DNA of 39,133 nucleotides from assembly GCA_963169745.1 (NCBI GenBank), contig CAUJCU010000015.1, positions 1 to 39,133 on the forward strand. Direction: 5' to 3'. This document shows, piece by piece, positions 1 to 6,672 of this stretch (position 1 is its first letter; every line of letters begins with the position of its first letter). The position numbers and the translations under genes are program-made. The notes under the pieces were generated by a model. That model was not told the origin of the DNA. It searched no databases and worked only from the letters and a program-made list of their open reading frames with translations. The stretch comes from Bacteroidota bacterium. GTDB lineage: Bacteria; Bacteroidota; Bacteroidia; UBA4408.

Positions 1-1645
1 ACTTTAAAGCTGCGCCACCGGCTACTGTAATTCCTTTCCACATTTCTTTGCAGGCTGCTTTAAGCACCGAGCCATTTTCTATAGTTAATGTGCAGTTAGG
101 CATTACATATATTGATGTTTGCGGTAATAGTTCAACAATTAAACTGCTTGTAATTGTTAAATTCATATCAACCACAATGTTTCCACCCAATACCACATGG
201 TAATATGGTCCGCCTGTGCCGGGCCAGCCGGTTACATAAAACCCGGGGCTAAGCACATTGTTGGTTGACAATGTATTAGCAAAAATCTGACTCAGATAAA
301 TATCATTTGTGGTGTTGTTATCATCTTCAAAACCGTTGGCAAAAAAAGTATATTCTGTACCATTGGCACAGCAAGGCTCTACATATAAATAGCCGGGTAG
401 CAAACAAGGAGAACTTTGATTGCTTGTTACTTCAACAGTTCCATAGCCCGGCCAAGTGTTAGGATTCCAAGTAACAATAATTTGGTTGCCTATATTAGTG
501 CTATAAGTACCACCTGTTACAGTCCAATAGTATGTAACACCATTTATAGGATTAGCAATGGTGTATGTACTTGTGTTACCATTGCAGTTACTGGTATTGC
601 CAGCTATTTCAATAGTTTGTTCAGCGATTACAGTAATTGTTAAATTTGCGTTTCCGCTACACCCACCAGGTAAAGAAGCAAGTGCTGTGTATGTAGTAGT
701 ACTGCTTGGCGCTGCTACGTTAAGCGGATTTCCAATTCCTAATGAATTGCCATTTTGAAACCATTCAACACTTACTCCTGCCGGAACAGATGCGCTTAAA
801 TTAACAATAGCAGTGCCTTCGCAAATAGTTAAGTTATTTGTTAAAACAGGTACCGTATCATACACAGTGTAATTTTGAGTAAATTGTGTAGTTCCGCAAG
901 CATTGCTTAAATTAAGAGTTACTGTATAATTACCTGAATTGTAATAAGGATTTAATCCAACTGCAGGGTTGGTAAGTTGGTTGAACATACCTTGTGTTAA
1001 AGTTTGATAACCATTTCCGTCTCCAAAGTCTATTGTTGAATTACTTAGGTCTAAAGGTACTGTTGATGGGTCAAAATTAAAATATATTTTAGCATAACTC
1101 GCACAGCCAACATAAGGCGGAATAAAACTTCCTACAGGTGCCGATGCCAGTACGTACAAAGTTGCTACATTCATACCTTGTGATAAATTCGGATTATTAT
1201 TATCATTAAACCAAACCTCATAGACACCGGGAGTATTAAATGCAGTTGTAGGAAAAGAATAGGTATTAATATCCCCTAAAACCACATTACTTGTCCCGAT
1301 TGAAAAAGGAGTTCCACTACCCGCAATAGAGGCAAACCAAAACAAATTAATTGGAGAACCATTTGGAGCGTACCCCTCACAAATATCAGCAAACATTGTT
1401 ACAGTATCTGAGGCACAAATTGTTTCATTTTCTGACATAGAAGGATAAAACAGAGTGTAATGATAGCAAGTTGCGTTAGACGAACTTACAATAAATAAGC
1501 TAAAAAGAAACGGAAGAAGTATCTTTTTTAGTTTCCTTACCCCCCCCCCATGAGGGTGTTTAAAGATGCTTACAGCGATGTTATGTTGCTTTCTGCTGTC
1601 ATTAAAAATGTACTTTGCAGGATTAAAAGTAGTAAATTTTTTCAT
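1..1645 (-). CDS. Large secreted surface protein with Ig/PKD and beta-helix modules, likely T9SS cargo (partial, 3' end beyond the window)
   Basis: The minus frame from the ATG at 1645-1643 is open to the window edge (548 codons, no stop found on reading every codon). Residues 1-38 are polar and include a Gly run encoded by ten Gs. A signal peptide then follows: a basic RKLKK, a hydrophobic core, and SSSNA as probable cleavage region. The mature part is rich in Thr, Asn, Gly and Tyr. It holds a PKD-like stretch (IDFGDGNG, then SGNYTVTL) and Ig-like modules with paired cysteines (TICEGTAIVNLSASVPAG; YYWTVTGG). The last visible part, with LTIENGSVLKAAC followed by MWKGITVAGG, looks like the start of a parallel beta-helix common in Bacteroidota surface proteins. 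A T9SS C-terminal sorting domain would lie outside the window, so the export route is inferred. Function is unknown; adhesion or gliding are possible roles. No gene precedes it closely and no consensus promoter box was found upstream. Confidence 0.8.
   Translation of the reverse strand, partial: MKKFTTFNPAKYIFNDSRKQHNIAVSIFKHPHGGGVRKLKKILLPFLFSLFIVSSSNATCYHYTLFYPSMSENETICASDTVTMFADICEGYAPNGSPINLFWFASIAGSGTPFSIGTSNVVLGDINTYSFPTTAFNTPGVYEVWFNDNNNPNLSQGMNVATLYVLASAPVGSFIPPYVGCASYAKIYFNFDPSTVPLDLSNSTIDFGDGNGYQTLTQGMFNQLTNPAVGLNPYYNSGNYTVTLNLSNACGTTQFTQNYTVYDTVPVLTNNLTICEGTAIVNLSASVPAGVSVEWFQNGNSLGIGNPLNVAAPSSTTTYTALASLPGGCSGNANLTITVIAEQTIEIAGNTSNCNGNTSTYTIANPINGVTYYWTVTGGTYSTNIGNQIIVTWNPNTWPGYGTVEVTSNQSSPCLLPGYLYVEPCCANGTEYTFFANGFEDDNNTTNDIYLSQIFANTLSTNNVLSPGFYVTGWPGTGGPYYHVVLGGNIVVDMNLTITSSLIVELLPQTSIYVMPNCTLTIENGSVLKAACKEMWKGITVAGGAALK
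1540..1549 (-). repeat. Homopolymer of ten G (minus strand) inside the 5' end of the surface-protein gene
   Basis: Ten consecutive C on the plus strand lie 94 bases inside the coding region and before the signal peptide. With ten bases the frame is open. With nine, the codon right after the tract becomes TAA. With eleven, the frame runs about a dozen codons to a TAG. Either slip therefore abolishes the protein, as expected of a phase-variable contingency tract. A sequencing or assembly miscount of the run cannot be excluded. Confidence 0.85.
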
Positions 1646-1947
1646 CTCGATAAATTGTTTTAAAGGTTAAATAAAATAAGCTTTATTGTTATAACACCAT
1701 TAATGTAAGGTAAAATTATAACAGGGCTGTTTCATAAAAATTAGTTGAGCAATAATAATTAAAATGCTTTTTTTAAAAAAAACAATGTTGCCTCACCATT
1801 AAAACTTGCGGTTGTTTGTTTTCGGGTTGGGCTTTTTAAAACCAACAAACAAATATATTTAATGCAATGGGCACATTAATTATGATTGTGCATAGTTAAG
1901 AAAAATAATTGAAATTTGAACTAACAAATGGCAATAATTTTTTTGTA
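1646..1947. other. Intergenic AT-rich region without a recognisable gene
   Basis: This stretch separates the surface-protein start from the transposase remnant. I see no ORF of substance, no RNA gene and no consensus TAnnTTTG promoter box facing the surface-protein gene. Its right part may include the outer end of the decayed insertion sequence, but no matching terminal inverted repeats could be paired by eye. Confidence 0.5.
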
Positions 1948-2569
1948 TTATTTTGAATTGATTTTAAGTTTTAGCGAATCGTTTGTCTTTTCAAAATAGG
2001 TTCCTATTGCAAATGTTCTGTATCGTTGTGTTGAAAGGTTTTTTTGTGTTTTTTCTAAAATGCAAAAAGGCGAAATATGGGCATTAAATTGCAGGTAATC
2101 ATAGAGAAAAAGAGTGCAGTTTCTGTAGGAAAGAACCCTTTTAGGTTAAAACTCTCTGCTCCAAAATTAGTGAGCGTTTTTTCTAAAAATCTCACAAAAT
2201 TATGAGCAGAAGAAGGGTCTCCACTTCGTAACCAAAAATGGGCTTGATTGATACTTTGATTAAATTTACCCCAATACAACTTGTATGCGTCCTGAGCAGG
2301 GGTTTGTTTCCAGTCAAATATCTTAACCAATGCTTTATTTGACCGGGTGATTTCCGTATGTAAAAACCGATTGGTCCCACACCAAATACGGGTAATGAAC
2401 GATTCCAAAATAACATCAATTCCATAAGCTCTGTAGGAATTTTGGGAAGGCAAATGCTCACAAGATTGAATCAGCTCCCGAAAGCCGATTTTATCCAACT
2501 TTGCTTTAAAAATACCATCCCACCCCATGGTGTAATCTCTTTATTGGTAAAAGATAACTCGAATTTCAT
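1948..2569 (-). pseudogene. Decayed IS1380-type transposase with internal deletion and two frameshifts
   Basis: The original start is most likely the ATG at 2569-2567, giving an N-terminus with TNKEITPWGGMVFLKQ, typical of IS1380-family transposases. A missing base near 2500 shifts the frame; the next frame carries KIGFREL, then ILESF..IWCGTNRFLHTE and KALVKIFDW, again matching the family N-terminus. After KFNQSINQ (near 2243) the sequence jumps to family C-terminal motifs (FGAESFNLKGFFPTE, NLMPIFRLF near 2065-2150), so the catalytic DDE core, roughly the middle half of a protein of about 430 residues, is gone. A second one-base deletion near 2064 precedes the terminal part (EKTQKNLSTQRYRTF...), which ends at the stop at 1948-1950. 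The 157-codon open frame at 2055-2528 is only a piece of this remnant. It cannot encode an active enzyme. Confidence 0.85.
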
Positions 2570-2581
2570 ACATCAAGTTTC

Positions 2582-2600
2582 TCTAACGCTGCGCATTAGA
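2582..2600. repeat. Short imperfect inverted repeat
   Basis: The arms TCTAACGC (2582-2589) and GCATTAGA (2593-2600) pair with one mismatch around a three-base loop. It lies just outside the transposase remnant and upstream of the dehydrogenase promoter. It may be an IS end or part of a terminator, but no T-run follows directly, so no function is claimed. Confidence 0.35.
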
Positions 2601-2688
2601 ATTTTATAACTTAAAAATACTCTTTTTTTTCTACTGCATAATTTGGGTTAAAATAAAAGAACTTATGATTTTTTAAGGACTACCCCTA

Positions 2689-2716
2689 TTTGCAATGCAA
2701 AATAGGATTAACTTTG
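2689..2716 (+). promoter_or_regulatory. Bacteroidota-type promoter of the dehydrogenase gene
   Basis: TAACTTTG (2709-2716) matches the -7 consensus TAnnTTTG. TTTG (2689-2692) is a possible -33 element, with 16 bases between them, slightly shorter than the usual 19-21. Transcription would start near 2722, about 15 bases before the ATG at 2737. This argues against the longer frame starting at 2695, which would begin upstream of its own transcript. Confidence 0.6.
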
Positions 2717-2736
2717 CACGTTTAAAAACAAATAAT

Positions 2737-3963
2737 ATGAAGGATTTATTACGCCAATTTGAGAACAAAACTCCCGAAATTGTATTTGAATGGAACGATA
2801 GTGAAACTGAGGCGCAAGGCTGGGTTGTTATTAACTCGTTGCGAGGTGGTGCTTCAGGTGGAGGAACCAGAATGAGGGCTGGTTTAGATAAGCGAGAAGT
2901 AGAGAGCTTAGCCAAAACTATGGAGGTTAAGTTTACGGTTTCAGGTCCGGCAATTGGTGGTGCCAAATCAGGAATTAACTTTAATCCCGCTGACCCTCGT
3001 AAAAAGGGCGTTCTGGAGCGCTGGTATAAAGCAGTAATGCCATTACTTAAAAATTATTATGGAACAGGTGGCGATTTGAATGTAGATGAGGTACATGAAG
3101 TAATTCCAATTACCGAAAACTATGGTTTATTACACCCCCAAGAAGGTGTTGTAAATGGTCATTTTAAGAGCAATGCTGAAACCCGAAACAAACAAATTCA
3201 AAATTTAAAAATAGGAGTTTCTAAGGTTATAACAGATACTACTTTTACACCTGATATTAATAGAAAATATTTAGTTGCCGATATGATTACAGGGTATGGT
3301 GTAGCACAGGCAATAAAACATTATTATAAGATTTATGGAGGACAGATTTCTGAGAAGAAAGCACTTATTCAGGGTTGGGGAAATGTTGGCTCTGCTGCGG
3401 CCTACTATCTTTCATCAATGGGAGTTAAGATTGTAGGTATAATAGATAAAGATGGTGGGATTCTTAACAAAAAAGGTTATACTTTTGAAGAAGTTAAGCA
3501 TCTTTATTTAAACAAAAAAGGAAATCAACTGAATACTCCCGATTTGATTCCTTTTGCCGAAATCAATGAAACGATATGGCATTGTGGAGCTGATATTTTT
3601 GTTCCGGCAGCCGCCTCGCGTTTAGTTACCCAAGAGCAAATGAATAATTTGATAAAGGCTGGTTTAGAGCTTGTTTCATCGGGTGCAAATGTTCCATTTG
3701 CGGATAAAGAAATATTTATTGGCCCCATTGCTGAAGATACCGACAATAGAATTAGCTTGATTCCTGATTTTATTGCCAACTGTGGTATGGCTCGTGTTTT
3801 TGCATACCTCATGCAACCCGATGCCCAATTAGACGATAAAGCTATTTTTGAAGATGCTTCAGAGACTATAAAAAAAGCATTGGAAAAGGTTTATGACACA
3901 AGCTCTTCAAAAACACATATTGCTCAAAAAGCATTTGAGATAGCCTTAAAGCAATTGATTTAA
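2737..3963 (+). CDS. Glu/Leu/Phe/Val family amino-acid dehydrogenase
   Basis: A 408-residue NAD(P)-dependent oxidative deaminase of the Glu/Leu/Phe/Val dehydrogenase family, which interconverts an amino acid and its 2-oxo acid with ammonia in the cytoplasm. The N-terminal dimerisation/substrate domain carries GGASGGGTRMR (37-47), K65 and the catalytic-lysine motif GGAKSGI (74-80), then GTGGDLNVDE (109-118). The Rossmann domain has GWGNVGSA (213-220) and ends with NCGMARVFAYL, where family members bind substrate. Start chosen at 2737 because a promoter lies inside the longer frame from 2695; the extra 14 residues there look untranslated. The substrate cannot be fixed from these motifs. The mscS-type gene follows after 24 bases and is probably cotranscribed. 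Confidence 0.92.
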   Translation: MKDLLRQFENKTPEIVFEWNDSETEAQGWVVINSLRGGASGGGTRMRAGLDKREVESLAKTMEVKFTVSGPAIGGAKSGINFNPADPRKKGVLERWYKAVMPLLKNYYGTGGDLNVDEVHEVIPITENYGLLHPQEGVVNGHFKSNAETRNKQIQNLKIGVSKVITDTTFTPDINRKYLVADMITGYGVAQAIKHYYKIYGGQISEKKALIQGWGNVGSAAAYYLSSMGVKIVGIIDKDGGILNKKGYTFEEVKHLYLNKKGNQLNTPDLIPFAEINETIWHCGADIFVPAAASRLVTQEQMNNLIKAGLELVSSGANVPFADKEIFIGPIAEDTDNRISLIPDFIANCGMARVFAYLMQPDAQLDDKAIFEDASETIKKALEKVYDTSSSKTHIAQKAFEIALKQLI

Positions 3964-3987
3964 ATAATTTCTAATATAGAAAGAGGC

Positions 3988-5106
3988 ATGCATAGAGTAT
4001 TTTGGGGAAACACGGTAAATGAATACTTGTGGTGTGTTGGAATACTTATAATTGGGGTATTGTTCCGACAGCTATTATCTAAACTTTTTTCATGGATTGC
4101 CTACAAGGTTGTTCGGCAGTATTCTGATGCTGAAATTGGCTTTACAAAATTTTTAGAATTACTAAAAAAACCTTTTAGTTTCTTAATATTAATACTTACG
4201 GTATATTTTGCTTTTTCGCAATTAAAATTTCCGGCACAGTGGAATATGGCTAGTGCCGATAAATGGGGCATGCATATGTTCTTGCTAAGACTAATGCACA
4301 CCTTAATTATTATTTCTTTTTCATGGATAATATTAAGAATTATTGATTTTATAGGCTTAATTTTAATTTTTAAAGCACAACAAACAGAATCTAAAGCCGA
4401 TGATCAAATTGTTCCCTTTATTAAAGAGGGAATAAAAATTTTGGTCATGATTGTTTCAATGTTCACTATTTTGGGTGCGGTATTTCACTTAGACATAACC
4501 TCACTTATTGCAGGTCTTGGTATAGGAGGCTTGGCCATTGCTCTGGCAGCTAAAGAATCTCTTGAAAACTTAATCGGGTCATTTACCATATTTTTAGACA
4601 AACCTTTTTTAGTGGGCGATTTAATAAAGGTTGGTGAAATTGAAGGTAATGTTGAAAAAATTGGATTTAGAAGCACCCGAATAAGAACACTCGAAAAAAC
4701 CTTTGTTACCGTTCCAAACAAAAAATTAGTTGATTCTGAGTTGGATAATCTTACCAACCGTCAATTACGAAGAGTTAAGTTTGACATAGGGCTTCGGTAC
4801 GACACACCCATAGAAACTATTGATAATATTATTGTTGAAATAAAAGAAATAATTGAGAATGACCCCCTCCACACCGAAGAGGCTTCGGTCTATTTTTTTG
4901 AGTTTAAGCCAAGTTCTCTGATAATTAGAGTTTTATATTTTGCAAATACAAACGTTTGGAGTGATTATATGCTCATGCGCCAACGAATCAATTACAAAGT
5001 TATTGAAATAGTAAAAAAGAATAAGGCGGACTTTGCTTTCCCATCAAATACTGTTATCCTTGAATCACCCCACAATAAAATAGATGAAACCATAAAGTCA
5101 TCTTGA
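3988..5106 (+). CDS. MscS-family small-conductance mechanosensitive channel
   Basis: A 372-residue inner-membrane channel that would open under membrane tension to release solutes on hypo-osmotic shock. Hydrophobic segments lie at about 12-36, 62-78, 98-127 and 145-165. The pore-lining helix follows (TSLIAGLGIGGLAIALAAKESLEN in part, 171-194) with the Gly/Ala packing typical of MscS TM3. The beta domain begins with DKPFLVGDLIKVG (204-216) and IGFRSTRIRTLEKTFVTVPN (225-244 in part), both highly characteristic. The C-terminal alpha/beta domain is present, so the protein is complete. A purine-rich AGAAAGAGG precedes the ATG by two bases. It sits in the same transcription unit as the dehydrogenase. 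No clear terminator follows before the next promoter. Confidence 0.93.
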   Translation: MHRVFWGNTVNEYLWCVGILIIGVLFRQLLSKLFSWIAYKVVRQYSDAEIGFTKFLELLKKPFSFLILILTVYFAFSQLKFPAQWNMASADKWGMHMFLLRLMHTLIIISFSWIILRIIDFIGLILIFKAQQTESKADDQIVPFIKEGIKILVMIVSMFTILGAVFHLDITSLIAGLGIGGLAIALAAKESLENLIGSFTIFLDKPFLVGDLIKVGEIEGNVEKIGFRSTRIRTLEKTFVTVPNKKLVDSELDNLTNRQLRRVKFDIGLRYDTPIETIDNIIVEIKEIIENDPLHTEEASVYFFEFKPSSLIIRVLYFANTNVWSDYMLMRQRINYKVIEIVKKNKADFAFPSNTVILESPHNKIDETIKSS

Positions 5107-5295
5107 AAAGAAGTACTTTAATAAAAATTGTACCTTAAATTATTGTTCTTTAATTTGGTATATCTTAATTTGAAAAGTTAAAATCTGTAGTTTTTAACAT
5201 TTGTGAATAACTATACTTTTTAACAGAAAAGCTGTAATATGCGTATTATTTACTTGTTTTAACGAACCAACAATATAAAAATGGCGATAAATTTT

Positions 5296-5326
5296 TTTGT
5301 GAATTCAATTTTTTGCTATACATTTG
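5296..5326 (+). promoter_or_regulatory. Near-perfect Bacteroidota promoter abutting the DUF6089 start codon
   Basis: TTTG (5296-5299) and TACATTTG (5319-5326) are separated by 19 bases, matching the -33/-7 consensus TTTG-N19-TAnnTTTG. The ATG of the DUF6089 gene is at 5332, only five bases after the box, so the predicted transcription start falls at or next to the start codon. Confidence 0.75.
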
Positions 5327-5331
5327 CCAAC

Positions 5332-6312
5332 ATGAAAAAAATAGTACTCTTATTAATCACAGTAGTGAGTTTGCCTCAGATTGGCTACTCTCAGTTTAAA
5401 TGGGATTTTGGTGGCTCTTTAGGCGCCTCAAATTACTTGGGAGATATAGGTGGAAAAGAAAGACCACGAAGAGATTTTGTGTACGATATGAAAATATCGC
5501 AAACAAGATGGGATGTAGGCGGTTTTGCCCGATATAAATTAACACCAAGTATATCAGTAAAAGGCTCATTAAACCATATACGAATTCAGGGTAATGATGC
5601 ACTAAGCACAAACCCTGAACGGTATTCAAGAAACCTTAGCTTTCGAAACAATATGTTTGAACTCTCTACTACCGGAGAATATTACTTTTATAAATCTAGT
5701 GATATTAGCGGAAGGCCAGGCTTAAGAGGTAGTCGTAAGCGTGTTGACTTTAGAACCTACATTTTTGCCGGAGTAGGTGCAGTTTACCATAACCCTCAGG
5801 CAGAGTATAAGGGCAAATGGGTAAACTTAAGAGATTATAAAACCGAAGGTGTAGCTTATGGTCCTATTGCTGTAGTTGTTCCTGTAGGATTAGGATTAAC
5901 CTATACCATTAACAGACATTATCGTTTTGGCTTTGAATTAGGCTACAGACATAGTTTTACCGATTATTTAGATGATATTTCCAGCACTTATCCAACCGAA
6001 ATTTTTGAGAATGAAAAAGGTGCTATTGGTCAGCCTTATGCTACGGACAGAGCTAATTTGTCAAACAGAAATGTTGAATTAGCGCAAAGTGGTAACTCCA
6101 AAATAAATCCGGCTAATTATGGATGGGATAAAGAATTTAACGGTAGTAAATTAAATAAAAGAGGCGATGATACCCATAATGATACCTACTTAACAGCTAC
6201 AGTTAGCTTTAGTTATGTCATAAAAGGTAAAAATAAATTCTATAAGCAAAAGTATAAGAGTTTAAGTCAGCGTAGAAAAGTTGTGAAGCGTAAGACAAGA
6301 GCTAAATTCTAA
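5332..6312 (+). CDS. DUF6089 outer-membrane beta-barrel protein (PorG-like family)
   Basis: A 326-residue exported protein. The signal peptide MKKIVLLLITVVSLPQIGYS precedes QFKWDFGGSLGASNYLGDIGG, the signature opening of DUF6089 proteins. Alternating beta strands with barrel character follow (DVGGFARYKLTPSISVKG; YIFAGVGAVYHNPQAEYKG; VPVGLGLTYTINRHYRFGFE; ELGYRHSFTDYLDDIS). The T9SS component PorG belongs to this type of barrel, so a role in the secretion machinery is plausible, but not proven by sequence. The ATG at 5332 is chosen over 5281 because it gives a proper signal peptide and the promoter lies between the two. The last 29 residues are strongly basic (14 Lys/Arg) and end in Phe, like many outer-membrane proteins. 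A strong terminator follows directly. Confidence 0.8.
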   Translation: MKKIVLLLITVVSLPQIGYSQFKWDFGGSLGASNYLGDIGGKERPRRDFVYDMKISQTRWDVGGFARYKLTPSISVKGSLNHIRIQGNDALSTNPERYSRNLSFRNNMFELSTTGEYYFYKSSDISGRPGLRGSRKRVDFRTYIFAGVGAVYHNPQAEYKGKWVNLRDYKTEGVAYGPIAVVVPVGLGLTYTINRHYRFGFELGYRHSFTDYLDDISSTYPTEIFENEKGAIGQPYATDRANLSNRNVELAQSGNSKINPANYGWDKEFNGSKLNKRGDDTHNDTYLTATVSFSYVIKGKNKFYKQKYKSLSQRRKVVKRKTRAKF

Positions 6313-6320
6313 AAAATATA

Positions 6321-6350
6321 AAGAGGCGGTAATTCCGCCTCTTTTTTTTA
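6321..6350 (+). terminator. Intrinsic terminator after the DUF6089 gene
   Basis: A perfect nine-pair stem (AAGAGGCGG / CCGCCTCTT) with a five-base loop runs straight into a run of T (6342-6349). It begins nine bases after the stop codon and separates this gene from tatA. Confidence 0.93.
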
Positions 6351-6369
6351 TACTTAATTGTATTTTCAT

Positions 6370-6377
6370 TATCTTTG
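6370..6377 (+). promoter_or_regulatory. -7 promoter box of tatA
   Basis: TATCTTTG matches TAnnTTTG and lies 15 bases before the tatA ATG, just after the upstream terminator. No good -33 TTTG is seen at the usual distance. It supports the ATG at 6393 rather than a TTG start at 6375 inside the box. Confidence 0.55.
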
Positions 6378-6392
6378 CCTAAAATCTATTTC

Positions 6393-6584
6393 ATGTTAGT
6401 ATCTATATTACTTGGTTTTTTAGGAGGTATTGGCGGTAGTGAAATTATTCTTATCGTTGCTCTTGTATTACTTTTATTTGGTGGAAAAAAAATACCTGAA
6501 CTAATGAAGGGTTTAGGTAAAGGAATTAAAGAGTTTAAAGATGCCTCAAAGGGCATAGATGAAAAAACTGATAACTCCAAATAG
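6393..6584 (+). CDS. tatA: Sec-independent protein translocase subunit TatA
   Basis: A 63-residue TatA/E-family protein that forms the pore-like element of the twin-arginine translocase in the inner membrane. It shows the family architecture in full: a short N-terminal segment, one hydrophobic helix (about 17-30, [16 protein letters not shown]), the hinge [14 protein letters not shown], then an amphipathic helix ([12 protein letters not shown]) and a short charged tail. Length is normal. The start is set by the promoter box upstream and the family's usual N-terminus. The gene stands alone between two terminators, so it is likely transcribed as a single-gene unit; tatC is not in the window. 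Confidence 0.92.
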   Translation: MLVSILLGFLGGIGGSEIILIVALVLLLFGGKKIPELMKGLGKGIKEFKDASKGIDEKTDNSK

Positions 6585-6604
6585 TTTCCGTTTATACTTC
6601 TTGT

Positions 6605-6641
6605 AAATCCAATGATTGTTTCACAGTTATTGGATTTTTTT
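6605..6641 (+). terminator. Intrinsic terminator after tatA
   Basis: Arms AAATCCAAT (6605-6613) and ATTGGATTT (6629-6637) pair perfectly over nine bases with a 15-base loop, followed by a T-run that overlaps the right arm. It is AT-rich and so weaker than the terminator before tatA. Confidence 0.75.
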
Positions 6642-6672
6642 ATATTGTACATAGTTTTATTCGAGATAAATT

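Noticed and set aside
416-758. Two overlapping plus-strand open frames at the left end
   Set aside because: They are antisense to the long open frame of the surface protein, which has coherent domain content over its full length.
2055-2528. 157-codon open frame as an intact hypothetical gene
   Set aside because: Its start and end are both created by one-base deletions within a transposase remnant; flanking codons in the other frames continue the family sequence.
2695-2736. Upstream start codon for the dehydrogenase
   Set aside because: The promoter -7 box lies inside this segment, so it would precede the transcription start; the residues do not resemble the family N-terminus.
5281-5331. Upstream start codon for the DUF6089 protein
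   Set aside because: A near-perfect promoter lies between it and the ATG at 5332, and the longer form spoils the signal peptide.
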